Assembly (NCBI GenBank): GCA_017163975.1
Contig: JAFFSR010000364.1
Coordinates: 434,001-498,000, forward strand
Reading direction: 5' to 3'
Source of the DNA: Anastatus disparis
Taxonomy: Eukaryota; Arthropoda; Insecta; Hymenoptera; Eupelmidae
DNA: 64,000 nt
Part shown: positions 31,760 through 42,476 of the stretch, in pieces
Layout of the letters: each line of letters begins with the position of its first letter
Numbering within the stretch: the first letter of the stretch is position 1
The notes under the pieces: model-generated
Databases searched by the model: none
What the model saw: only the letters and a program-made list of their open reading frames with translations
What the model was told of the DNA's origin: nothing
Translations under genes and position numbers: made by a program

Positions 31760-32892
31760 TTATATCCTCGCGCATACGAGGTCGGACTGCTGCTGATGGT
31801 GTGCACGCTGTAGCTGAATGTCGGTCTGCTGTTGATGGTGTGCTCGCTGTAGCCGAATGTCGGCCTGCTGCTGATGGCATGTACGCTGTAGCCGAATGTC
31901 GATCTGCTGCTGATGGTGTGCACGCTGTAGTCGAATGTCGGCCTGCTGCTGATGGCGTGCACGCTGTAGCCAAATGTCGGTCTGCTGATGATGACGCGCT
32001 GGTAGTAGCCGAACTCTTATTTTTTCAGCAAGCTGTCGGCCAACTTTTTTCATCCACTCCCGTGCTGAAGTTGGTTTTTTTTCTTGCTGAACTTTTTTGC
32101 TTCCTATAAAGTAAAATTGAAAAATTAAATAATATGATTATTTTATTAATTTATTTATTTATTTTGAATAAATTACCTTTTGAAGTAGACGGTGTTTGTT
32201 GCTTAAATTCTTGGCCCGCCGAGGAGGTTGATGGTATTGGTTCCGTTGCTCTATATCCTGAAGAGGTAGAGGGAACCGATTTCTCTTCATGACGATGTCT
32301 GTTTTCAGAATCATCTGTAAACAAAAATAAGAAAATAATATTAGAAATAAAATTATATGTAAAATTTAAAAAAAAATCATTAAAAAAAATAAACTTACTT
32401 AGCGTCTTTTTCTTCATGGGGATCGGTCCAAGATCATTAATTGATCTTTTTGTCCCTTGTTGCTCTGTTTTGCTCCTCTGCTTGATGAGGATGAACTCGA
32501 GCTAGAGCTCGAGGATGAACTCGAGCTAGAGCTTGAGGATGAACTCGAGCTTGAGCTGCGATTCCTCGACCGCCGATTTATTTGTAATGTCGACTGCTGT
32601 GTCGACTGCTGATTATTTTCAGCGGAACTCTCTGATGAAGTTCCTGGTGTATGATGATTATATAGCTGCTGCATAGCAGCCATCGGAGGCAGTGATGGCA
32701 CTGAAAAGAAAAAATTAATGTAAAAAAAATCATTTTAATATTTTTATATTTTATTTCATACTTACGGGAATCCACTGCATGCATCGCCCATGACACATGT
32801 TCCAACATCATAAGCAATGTTGGTCCATTTGCTATTAACCATCTAATGCGATCTTGAACTGCTTTAATATTTCCAATTTTGTCTTGAGCCAT
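31760..32892 (-). CDS. Four-exon gene with Ser-rich tract and 13-residue His/Gln-rich repeats
   Basis: Proposed exons: 32892-32766, 32700-32399, 32314-32177 and 32103-31760. All introns are GT-AG (65, 84 and 73 nt) and the phases agree, except that exon 2 lacks one base (frame change in its last third, near the GGGACAAAAAG run at about 32440-32450). Exon 1 starts MAQDKIGNIKAVQDRIRWLI and looks helical. Exon 2 has a poly-Ser tract of about 25 residues. Exon 3 is Ser/Thr/Pro-rich. Exon 4 is basic and then repeats HHQQQ-DI-LQRA about six times (39-bp DNA units, about 31780-32015). No family recognised. It might be a nuclear or DNA-binding accessory protein of the element, but this is unsupported. 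Confidence 0.6.
31780..32015. repeat. 39-bp coding tandem repeat, about six units
   Basis: Plus-strand unit CTGCTGATGGTGTGCACGCT followed by GTAGCCGAATGTCGGTCTG. The reading frame is kept on the minus strand (13 residues per unit). All three forward and reverse frames stay open, which explains the overlapping ORFs here. Confidence 0.85.
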
Positions 32893-32894
32893 TT

Positions 32895-33395
32895 TTCTAT
32901 TTTCTTTTAAGTTGATCTTCGAAATCTTTTTCTGTAGTTAGGAAAAGTTGAAGATGATCCTCGAACTGACGAAATGTAGCTTAGAACGAGGTATTTATAC
33001 AGAAAATTAGGATACTTATTTTACAATGTTTTTCATGAAAATCCTACGATTGGTGAAAATTTCCTTTTAAAAAATTTGTCACCTCCCTTAGAGAAAATTT
33101 AGTCCATCCTTCATTAGTTTTGTACACGCCTAAGATTTTAATTTTTATCGTCGTGGAACTGACCCTTGCAATAAATATCGTTTTTTTCTCAAAAACATAC
33201 ATATACCTGTGACTAACAAATTTAAAAAAAGAGGGAGCATTTTTAAGAGCGAAGTCATGTATATATTTTCTGAAATAAGCAATCCTTCTTTGAAAATAAT
33301 TGATCCCTTCAATAAATATCTTTTTTCTTAAGAATACTTTTAAAAACCTGAGATAGATCAAGCTTTCTTAATTTTTTTCTTAGTAAATTCAAAGA
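32895..33395. other. Right-arm spacer upstream of the repeat gene
   Basis: Probably holds the promoter of the repeat-rich gene (TATTTATAC on the minus side near 32995). The rest is AT-rich with no credible gene; the 105-codon minus ORF at 33361-33044 shows no domain and low-complexity codon use. Confidence 0.4.
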
Positions 33396-33399
33396 AAAA

Positions 33400-33830
33400 A
33401 TAAATGCACCTGCAAGATAACTTTTTCCCACACACACACTTGATATGAGAAAAAATAATTTTTAACCTAGTAGGCCTAAAACACTTTTCTATAGGGAAAA
33501 TCGACTTTTCATTTTTCCAAATCCCGGCGGTCTGAAGGTTAAAGAAAAGGAATTCTCCTTTTTACAAAAAAGGTTCTCGTAAATCTTATAATAAATGCAC
33601 CTGCAAGATAACTTTTTTCCCACACACACACTTGATATGAGAAAAAATAATTTTTTAACCTAGTAGGCCTAAAGCACTTTTCTATAGGGAAAATCGACTT
33701 TTCATTTTTCCAAATCCCGGCGGTCTGAAGGTTAAAGAAAAGGAATTCTCCTTTTTACAAAAAAGGTTCTCGTAAATCTTATAATAAATGCACCTGCAAG
33801 ATAACTTTTTTCTCACACACACACACACTT
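33400..33830. repeat. Tandem ~192-bp repeat, 2.2 copies
   Basis: Units start at about 33401, 33592 and 33785 with TAAATGCACCTGCAAGATAA. The first two full units are almost identical (CACACACACACTTGATATGA, CCTAGTAGGCCTAAA, AATCCCGGCGGTCTGAAGG); the third is partial. Non-coding. Confidence 0.85.
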
Positions 33831-34754
33831 GTTATGAAAAAATAGTTTTTAAAGAAAAGACTCTTTCAATAAATAACTTTTCTCTCAAAAAAAAAATTTC
33901 GTTCTTCAAATTTCCGACCACCTGCAAAAAGCTGTTTTTCCTTAAGGAAACTGACACACACCTCAGACAAAAAATTATTTTTCAATAGAAAAAGATTTTC
34001 TTTTTACAAAGGTGGGGTCTCGTATATATTTTTCGAGCATTTGTTCCTTTTTTTAAAACATGAAAAAAGAATACGACTGACCCTCTTAATAAATATCTGT
34101 TTATCTCAAAAAAACAAGAGAACAGGCAGCTGACCCTTTCAATAAATCTTCTTCTCAAAAAAAAAAAAGATTTTCTTTAAAAAAAGAAAAGACGGGGCAT
34201 GACAAAGTGACTTAAAAAAATAAATATATTTATATATATATAATAGAAGGCAAATTTATAGTTTGCTCATTTATTATACAGGTTACATGATCCATTATTT
34301 TCATGCACCTGCGACTCAAAAGAGAACACACACGTAGTGTACTGCATTGAGATAAAGGACATCTCTTTCCTTCTCTTCTAAAAGCAGGTAAATTTTCATG
34401 CAACGTTAAAGAAAACGCACAGTGGGCAGCGCAGTGAAAAAGGTCTGCCCTATCCCTCTCTTCTAAGCGTGGAAAAATTTTCCTGCGCTCTCCAAAATAG
34501 AACATATTGTGGGCGGCGCTCTATCCTTTCTTTAAAAATAAGAAGGGACAGCCCTTTCTCTCTATCCCAAAATAAGTATCCAATACATTTTTTAAGGAAG
34601 GGGAGACTCATAGGTATTTTAAATGGACCGGATTGTAACACACTTAGTGGAGGGAGACAAGTGTTTTATCCTTTTTCATTTTTAAACAGGGGGGAGGAAT
34701 TCACATGTATTTTAAATGACACGGATTCTAACACACTTGGAAAAGGAGAGGGGG
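33831..34754. other. Non-coding right subterminal region of the Maverick
   Basis: Purine/pyrimidine-skewed sequence with imperfect internal repeats (AATAAATATC-TTT-TC near 33875, 34090 and 34140; a diverged ~90-bp duplication between 34360 and 34530 with CTTCTCTTCTAA and GTGGGC-GCGC). Subterminal copies of GTGTGTTAGAATCCG-like sequence occur near 34650 and 34735. ORFs here show no domain. Confidence 0.5.
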
Positions 34755-34799
34755 TGTGCGAGAATCCGGGTGTGCCAGTATGCCTATAGCCTATCTACT
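34755..34799 (-). repeat. Right terminal inverted repeat of the Maverick
   Basis: Inverse complement of the left end; 39 terminal bases identical, ending ...CTATCTACT directly before the CTACTA duplication. Confidence 0.92.
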
Positions 34800-34805
34800 C
34801 TACTA
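34800..34805. repeat. Right 6-bp target site duplication (CTACTA)
   Basis: Identical to 17735-17740. Removing the element and one copy leaves the transposase frame in phase. Confidence 0.9.
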
Positions 34806-35707
34806 TCATGCAAGAAGTCATCAATGAACCGGAAGGTTTGGTTACTTTGTTGAAAGTTGGAGATACTTTTTTCGTCGATAGAGGTTTCAGGGATGTGATA
34901 GATTATTTGGAAAATAAAGGATACAAAACCCTTATGCCAGCATTAAAAGGCAAACGTAAGCAATTAACAACTTAAGAAGCTAATGCATCTCAACAAGTGA
35001 CTGTTGTTCGTTGGGTTGTGGGAGCGGTACATTGAATTATAGCGAAAAAGTTTAAATTGTTGCATAATCAACTAGATAATAAAATGCTTCGTAATGCTGG
35101 ACTTTACTGCAGAATAGCTGTATCTCTGAGTTTTTCTGTTCAATCTGAAGTACTTGAACAATTGAAAGATAGGGAAACGCAAGAAAATTCTTTAGCCGTT
35201 AAAGCTGATAGTGGACATTGGAACAGAAAAAAGATTATATTTTATAAATTAACGTCTGCAGATATATTGGATTTTCTTGAAATTACGGTAGCAAATTTAA
35301 AAATATTTTTCACTGGTACATATCAGTTACAACCAGCGATATCATATTTAGCAGAAATTCTTGATGACAATGATGAAATTGATGTTGACTATTTGAAAGG
35401 AACACCGAAAATAATTAAATTACGTGTAAAATCTAGGCACGTATCTAAAAAATTCTATAATTGTTACATCGATTATAAACCGAACTCAATCGAACGAGGT
35501 GGAATTAAGCGATATTACTGTGAATATGCCAATGGTATGCGAACAATTGGACGCTGTTTTCATATAGCTGCTATAATTTATTATTTATCAAATGCGCGAT
35601 ATCAAAGCAAAATCATCAGACTTGCGAAAAAATTAGCAGAATTATTTTTACAGACAAATACCGAACCTGTTATAAAAGAAGACAGTGATGAAGATTGGTC
35701 ATTTTAA
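34806..35707 (+). pseudogene. Right part of interrupted DDE transposase with SWIM-like C-terminus
   Basis: The plus frame begins right after the target site with MQEVINEPEGLVTLLK and contains GDTFFVDRGFRDVIDYLENK, the third catalytic Asp region of DDE_Tnp_4-type (PIF/Harbinger/ISL2EU-like) transposases, then MPALKGKRKQL. Two in-frame stops (TAA at 34973, TGA at 35033) precede an open stretch 35057-35707. That stretch ends with a SWIM-like finger: YYCEYANGMRTIGRCFHIAA. The gene was presumably already decaying. Its missing N-terminal side lies at 17670-17740, across the Maverick. Confidence 0.78.
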
Positions 35708-35709
35708 AT

Positions 35710-36060
35710 TATTGTATCAATAGAATATTGAAAAAACATTTTCACTCATTATATAGATAAATAATAAAAATATAGATATTTTATTTAAAGTTATTCAATT
35801 TTTATCCTTCTATTTTTTTAAACATTTAAATATAAAATATGAACATTTAGGACTTTCATTAACAAATTCTGTAGTCAGTAATCAGGAAGAAGATTCAAAA
35901 AATGTCGTTTCAAATTTCTCCTATTCTGAAAAAAGTTATAAAAAACTATGGTAACAATTTAATGTAACTTTTTATTTTTATTATCATGTAATGTATTGAT
36001 ATATTTTTTTTTTGACAATATAATTTATAATTCAGTTAGTACAAAAAAAAATTAACCGAT
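35710..36060. other. AT-rich spacer
   Basis: No gene or structured repeat recognised between the transposase relic and the satellite-bearing repeat. Confidence 0.45.
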
Positions 36061-36064
36061 TGCA

Positions 36065-37085
36065 GACAGAAAAACTGGAAAATAATAACAAAAATCAGTT
36101 TCATGCGTTTTTGGTTTCCTTCCACCATTCTTACAAATCCGAAGAAAATTCAAAGTTATAAAGAAGTGATTTTTCTCAACATAATCTATATTTTCTTCGA
36201 TAAGGATTGAAATAAATCAATTCTAGTCTGCTAGTCATAAAATCTGTGACCAAATATGAGGAAAATGGTTTTAAGAATAAATTTTTGCGTTTTTTACCAT
36301 GTTTGAAGCTACGAAAAACATTCGTGACTGCACTTGACTGATTTTTCTTAGCATAACCTGTAATTTAGTAGATAAAAAGATAAAAATGAATTAGTTCTAG
36401 TTTGCTAGTAACGAAATCTGAGGCTAAAAATGCAGAAAATGGCCACAGAAATCAGGTTTTTGCATTTTTAGACCCCTTCTACCAGAATTAAAGATACGGA
36501 AAACACTCATAATCGCAATTAAGTGATTTCTTTTAACATAACCTATATTTAAGTTAGTGAAAATATAAAAATAAATTAATTCTAGTTTGCTATTAACGGA
36601 AGTTGATGCTGGAAATGCGGAAAATAGCCTTAAAAATCGGTTTTTTGCGCTTTTGGACCCCTTCCACCACTTTAATTAATCTGTGAAAATTCCTGATGAT
36701 AGTTTTTAAATCCAAAAAGAAAATATATTTTTTTCAGCAAGATATTCTCTTTTATATTTTTTAATTCAATTTTCAATTTTTAAACGTATATTAAAATTCA
36801 AATTAAGCACCAAAATATTATCCACTATTTTTAACTTGCAGGGCATAAAAAAACCTTCAATCTAATAGAAAAAGAAGTCTGTACGATCAAAATTAGCCGA
36901 GTTATGCCTTCAAATTTTCCTTAAAAACGATTTTTCACATTGCAGCGCCTCCTGGTGAGCCGCTTCAATATTTAGAGCTGAAAATTTGCAAATCTTCATT
37001 ATTTTCAATATCGAACATAGGGCCATATTTATTTGTTCAAAATAGTCAAGTGCAATTTCGACCATCTTAATGGGCTATAACCCAT
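36065..37085 (-). repeat. Inverted copy of the dispersed 183-bp satellite-bearing repeat
   Basis: Read on the minus strand it begins at about 37085 with TAATGGGTTATAGCCC and the GAGCCGCTTCAATATTTAGA leader, then about three units with TTTTGGACCCCTTCCACCA-like boxes (about 36655, 36470 and 36290), and decays near 36100. The same leader/unit order occurs at 9945-11345. Confidence 0.8.
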
Positions 37086-37179
37086 TACATGGGGTATCAA
37101 AAAAATTTTCCAAGTTCGAGTTTTTTAAAAATATTCTCCAATCGATGATTTCAAACATACTAAAATGAAAAATATTGTC

Positions 37180-37240
37180 AAATGAGATTTCGGCATGGGA
37201 TCTCATTTGAGATCTTATTTGAGATTTTCCGGTAGTGTAA
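37180..37240. repeat. Short fragment related to the TCATATGAG MITE
   Basis: GGGATCTCATTTGAGATCTT followed by ATTTGAGATTTTCCGGTAGT is similar to the right half of the MITE at 17059-17206. Confidence 0.45.
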
Positions 37241-37379
37241 TCATTATAGATCCAAAGATATAAGCAAAAATGTAATTTAATATCAGCGCTACCGAAACTT
37301 TTTATCAAACTTCGTTTTTGAAGAGAGAAAATGCGCAACATTCCACCTGCCTCGTCGAAGACGATCTGAGAAAGAGTAT

Positions 37380-40330
37380 CGGCCGCCCGCCATGGCAGGA
37401 TCAAGTGACATGATCGCTTGGCCTGGCTTCGACGGGAAGCTTGGCCAGCTTCGTGATCGGACGTCTGTATGTGCCGGAAGCAGTCTTGACGGTGACTACA
37501 CGAAAAAGGCCGTTCTTTCCAGGGTGCACTGAGAGAATACGACCCAATGGTCAAGATCTTTGTCGGAGCAGTGATGGGTCGAGAAGAAGAACGATATCAC
37601 CGGGCCTGAAGTTCGGTTAGATTTGGTTCCATCGTTTACGGGGCTGGAGCGTGAGGATGTATTCGCGTCCTCGTCGGAGCCAGAAGTGATCCCAGAGGGC
37701 CTGGACAAGACGCCAATGACTGCAGCCACCGGGCGGTTGGATCAGAATGTCTACGGGCAGCTGTGACAGGCTTGAACCCACCAGAAAATGGCCTGGGGTA
37801 AGGACCTGGAAATCATCCAATTCCTCAGTGATCGGCGTCAAAGACCGGGAATTGAGACACATCTCTACTTGAGAGATGAATGTGTTAAGCTCCTGTATGT
37901 CAGCAGCTGGCCATGTAAGACTCTCTTGATTGAGTAACTCTTCACCGACTTGACAGCAGCCTCCCACAGTCCTCCGAAGTGCAGGATAGCGGGGGAAATT
38001 AATTTCTACTGGATTCCTACAAAGGCGAGAGTCTCTTAGACTAGACACCAGGCGATGTTCGCTTGCCGAAAAGGAGACTGTAGTTCCGCATCTGCACCTC
38101 AAAACGTAGTGGCATTGTCACTCCATAATTTTTTTGGGAGGCCGTGACGGGCGATGAATCGTCGAAGTGCTGCCAGGAAGGTGGGTATAGTCAAGTCTTC
38201 CACCAGCTTCAAGTGGACGGCTTTGGTGCAGAGATAGACCAAGACTAAAATATAGCCTTCGGACGCATGGTGATCTCTGCCACGGGCTGACTTCACATGG
38301 ACAGGACCAGCATAGTCCAAGCCAGTGCGGGTGAATGGACGGGCAGCTGTTATTTTCTCATCGGGCAGCGATCCCATCAGTTTTGTGGAAGGAGTAGCTC
38401 TGGCTTTCGCGCGTGTAAGACAATGACGGATGAAAGCCTTGACCCGCACCCGCCCTCTGATCAACCATAACCTTTTCATCACAAAAGAGTACGCCAATTG
38501 GAAACCACCGTGAAGTGCTCGTCGATGAACCCAGCCAATAACTAATCGAGCGAGGTGACATGATCCAGATACAATGGCAGGGTGATGCTCGTCATAGAGC
38601 AGGGGTGACTCTTGAAGACGACCATCCACTCGCATGATCCCTGGATCATCGATAAACGGTTTCAGTCGAGCAAGAAAGTAATGCTTTTCAAAGGGTTGTC
38701 TCTCACGCCGCAGAGCATTCAACTCTTTGGCAAAGCTGTTGCTCTGCGACCATCGAATACAGGCCAGCTCCGCACGCTCAAACTCATTAGCAGACATGGG
38801 CTGGCTGAGAAAAGGGGAACGTTCTCCTCCCAACTGGGTCTTAAAATGTCGAATTTGAAGATACCAAGCAATCACTCTAGTGAGCCGATGAAGACTTGAG
38901 AATTCGGTAAACAATCCAGATTTTCTTTGTAAAGCGTGGCCGTGGATCAGCGTCCTCTTATGTTCCTTTTCCGTTGCTGTGGTCAATCCTCTCAAAAAAC
39001 GTTGCGTTGGCCACTGTGTTTCCGGTAATTCTAAGTAAGATGGTCCATGTCACCACAGGTGCCGTGAGTCCTGGAGAGTGACTGCAGTGATTCCGCAAGA
39101 TGCGACTTCCGCTGGATTCCGCGACGTCCGCGTCACGGTGGGCGATAAAGGTGCTCTATCAAGAGGAATCCGCGTCCATCCAACGGAGAACGGTTCGTGA
39201 GTCGGACCAAGCGTAGTGACCGACACATGAGAGGTCCAGCTCGAGCTCAGTCCACTGAATCAATCTGGCTGCCAAATGGCGTACATCTTGAATCGTGGAA
39301 TCAAAAGGGTTTTCGCCAGAGAGACCTTGACCTTTACGGTCAGCAGATGACAGTGGATCCCTCCATGATGAGCTGACGGTCCAGAGACGAACCGCGGCTG
39401 CATGAGCGTTCTCGTTCGCATCTGAGAACACGTGCAGTTGAATGAATTGGGCGGAAACTGCACCACAGTGATGACAAGGATGGCGAAAGCTCATCGTCCC
39501 AATCTAGACGAGCAAGCCAGAGATGACACAAAAATCTTAGCCTTAACGACGATGGGGCTGAGCTAACCCACTGAGTCTTGCAATGAGACCGAGGACCGAT
39601 CTCTCAGTATTCTGGTGACCTGAGAGTGACGGACTCTGGAAGCGAAACTCATCTGCAGCCGGGTCCGAAAAGACACCCAATGTTCGTACTGGTTCTTCCT
39701 CAGGAAGTCGGTACTCCACGAGCCACAAATAATTTTCTGCGAGAAGATCCTTCAAGATCAACGGTTACTTGAACGTTCACTTCCGTAGTTCAAAACGACC
39801 CTTAGTGACCATGATAGATCTCTCTGAAGGTCACAGACAGCTTCAAGGCTATCCGCACCTGTGAAGAAGTCATCCACGTAGATCTCATGTTGGAGGACTT
39901 TTGCTGCTCTTGGTGCTGCAAGTCCTCCTCTGGTCGCCTCCAGACGATCCTCTGAAGGTCAGTGTCGTCAGGGTGCACCTTGATCTGACGATACATCATT
40001 CTAATGTCCGTTGAAATGACGAAACAGTGTTGACGCCACCGCATCAATACTGCCGGCAGGCTAAGCTGTAGACGGGGACCAGTGTGCAGTACTTCATTTA
40101 GCAAAGGCCTGACACGAGTCCGGCGTAAAGCGTCGAAAACTACTCGCAATTTTTGTTTGCCTCCATCCGCGAATTGTCAGATTGCGTGATGGGATATATA
40201 GTAGACGCGCTCCGATTCGGGAGTCTTGTCCGGAGTCGAAAGCGGCGTTATTCTAATATACTATCCAACAGCTGGAGCAAGACTCGACTCAAGCACCTGC
40301 GCTGTGGCTAACTTTATAGCGGCGAGCTCT
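37380..40330 (-). pseudogene. BEL/Pao retrotransposon pol relic
   Basis: Minus-strand frames give, in pol order: RT start (40149-39802: VVFDALRRTR, CFVISTDIRMMYRQI), connection block (39761-39543: RTLGVFSDPAADEF, TERSVLGLIARL), RNase H (39494-39159: IQLHVFSDANENAHAAAV, SDSRTVLRWM), integrase (38995-38099: GLDYAGPVHVK, YILVLVYLCTKAVHLKLVED, KLWSDNATTF) and the BEL-type C-terminal domain (38102-37617: PITEELDDFQVLTPGHFLVG, WRLVQALWDHFW). Several frame changes and stops separate them; LTRs, gag and protease were not found. GC content is clearly higher than the neighbours, consistent with an inserted element of different composition. The identity as BEL/Pao rather than Gypsy rests on the integrase and C-terminal blocks. 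Confidence 0.88.
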
Positions 40331-40334
40331 CGAT

Positions 40335-41235
40335 AGCGTTTGACTTCATGGAGAGGGAGAGAGAGAGCCTACGCCAAAACGTTGCGCGCGGAAAATTGGC
40401 GGCAACTCGTGCTCGGCCAAAGAAGAGAGAAAATGCGCAGCAATTTTTTCAATAATAAAGGTTTTGACCCGTCTTTTACATGTAAAACTCATAAGAAACT
40501 TCAGGTTCTTTGGGGCATGTAAAGAGTCGATGCTGTGGGTTCGAAAACTATATGCGCGTAGTTTTTGAGATTGTTAGAAGCTATTTTTGTCCAGCCCAAG
40601 TAAAGGAATAAAAAAAATATAACGTCCACCATAATGTCACATATTTTAAATTTTGAGTAATTTATTTTGTTATAAAATTTTAAATATTCAGCAGTTGAAA
40701 AATATATAACAAAAAGAACATTTAGAATAATTTTTCACTTTTATTTCTGTTAAAATGAATAAATGTATCATTTATTATTAAAATTTTCAAATAATAAAAA
40801 ATATGTAGCTATTGAAAATTTAAAATATTTAATAATTGTAACCAAAACTTTTTTTCATAATAATTTTGGTATGTTTGAAAAATTTCCACACTATTCAAGA
40901 AATCTATATTTATTAAATTATTAACTTTCACGAAATATTATGATTTTTATTTTAAAAATTTCATCCATAATATTCTAATTAAGAACTTAAAAATATTATT
41001 TTTTTTTATTTTTAATTTCGTTTAACAATTTATTTATTAATTTTAAGAAATAAAATTTATTCTTCAACAGATTATTAGTTTAGTAAAATAAGTTTGACGT
41101 GTAAATTATTTTCATTATTTAAATCTGTATAATTTACATGATTTAATATGTTTGCTATCTTTAAAATCTATTCATCATAATTTTTATCATCTTGCAAGGA
41201 ATTTGTATTTATTAAATTAGTATTCATACGAAACA
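40335..41235. other. Spacer, mostly AT-rich
   Basis: 40335-40600 has moderate GC and may belong to the BEL/Pao relic (upstream pol or gag), but no motif is legible. 40600-41235 is AT-rich without features. Confidence 0.4.
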
Positions 41236-41237
41236 TT

Positions 41238-41526
41238 AAAAATGAAATCTCTTATATCGCAATCTCTTGTATCGAGAGATCACTGAATCATTAGAGAGAC
41301 AAAGACGGAATAAGGTTTTAGTAACAATCGTGTTGAGTCTATAAATTCGAGCCTGAAAGTACACTTCTATGTAAGCATTTATATTCCATGTTAGAACTGC
41401 CACAATTATGATTTGTCTTCAGGCCATTATACGCAAAAAATAGAGTAGCTACCGATATAAGAAATACATTGCTTCTACATATATGAGAATTAAGCGCGTT
41501 GTTTCTAGCAACAGCTCACTATTCTT

Positions 41527-41567
<41 letters not shown>

Positions 41568-41712
41568 AGAAATAGCTCCTAGAGTTCCTAGCAATAGCTC
41601 ACTATTCTTTGTATATATATATATTGTTACTAAAACCTTATTCCGTCTTTGTCTCTCTAATGATTCAGTGATCTCTCGATACAAGAGATTGCGATATAAG
41701 AGATTTCGAGCT
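41238..41712. mobile_element. Fold-back element with 90-bp arms
   Basis: The left arm 41239-41329 (GAAATCTCTTATATCGCAAT ... GTTTTAGTAACAAT) and right arm 41626-41712 (ATTGTTACTAAAACCTTATT ... AAGAGATTTC) are nearly perfect inverses. The roughly 300-bp interior has a long (TA)n tract and a repeated TAGCAA(C)AGCTCACTATTCTTTG motif. Confidence 0.85.
41527..41566. repeat. (TA)n microsatellite
   Basis: About 20 TA units inside the fold-back element. Confidence 0.9.
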
Positions 41713-42004
41713 CTTTCTCCTAAATATGGGCGTGAGCCTAAGTATTTGCGTTATCCCACCACTATGAAAGTGAGAGAGACAGAATATACACGCATGTTGG
41801 ATACAACTCACACAACAAAACAGTAGGTGTGGGTATCACTTTTGACTCGAGCGTGTTGGGGACTCTTTGTATGAGAGAATTTTCAAGAAAATTCCTCTCC
41901 TGAAGGCCTGTTGATTCTCTTGTAACCAGAGTCTACTGTAATACAAAAAGACAGATGATACGACCGTTACTTCAGTTATGTTTAAAAATCTTATTTTGGC
42001 GTGC

Positions 42005-42310
42005 AATAGGCGTAATTTAGCTGTAAATACATCGAATAGTAGCTTTATGACTCTAAAGAGATAATGATCTTTTCATTTTTGAATTTGGAACTTAATTGGA
42101 ATCATTTAATTGTTCAAATCTATCGAGTTCGTGATTTATGGAGGACAGAAATTATGTTAGGTCTTTTACAAGCTAAAAAAGCACACTAAAATGAATAGTT
42201 ACAGGAATATATAAACATTGGTTTTTTATCTATGTATAAGAAAAATAATTTGCGTTCCCTAAGAACAACTCGCCATTCCTTATGTATATACGAGGGATAG
42301 CAAGTTATTC

Positions 42311-42366
<56 letters not shown>

Positions 42367-42476
42367 GGAGTTATAGTTATCTGTCTAGTATTTGTCTCTG
42401 TTTTTCGCGTACAGTGGACGTTATTTGCCTATGAATACATTGAATAGTAGCTTTGAGACTCTAAAGAGATGACCAA
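42005..42476. repeat. Direct repeats flanking a (TA)n tract
   Basis: AATACATCGAATAGTAGCTT plus ATGACTCTAAAGAGAT (about 42022-42064) recurs as AATACATTGAATAGTAGCTT plus GAGACTCTAAAGAGAT at about 42434-42472. Between them lies a (TA)n run at about 42316-42360. Possibly a duplicated element end. Confidence 0.6.

Larger units (their letters stand above)
17741..34799. mobile_element. Complete Maverick/Polinton (adintovirus-like) element, 17,059 bp
   Basis: The termini are inverted repeats starting AGTAGATAGGCTATAGGCAT at both ends and flanked by CTACTA. Inside are all hallmark genes of the group: protein-primed polymerase B, retrovirus-like integrase, packaging ATPase, adenain-like protease, major and minor capsid proteins. 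There are also accessory genes (PLA2 domain, fibre-like protein, two DIQGF genes, a repeat-rich multi-exon gene). Genes are arranged in divergent blocks. Coding content is about 11 kb; the outer 2 kb on the right is non-coding and repetitive. Several genes are cut by single-base frame changes but none by larger deletions, so the copy is either recent or carries assembly errors. It interrupts a transposase gene. Confidence 0.95.

Noticed and set aside
31690..32109. Plus-strand 102-codon ORF and two extra minus-strand frames over the 39-bp repeats
   Set aside because: A 39-bp unit divisible by three keeps all frames open; only the frame linked by introns to upstream exons is accepted.
34230..34789. 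ORFs in the right subterminal region of the Maverick
   Set aside because: No domain, frames overlap on both strands, sequence is repetitive.
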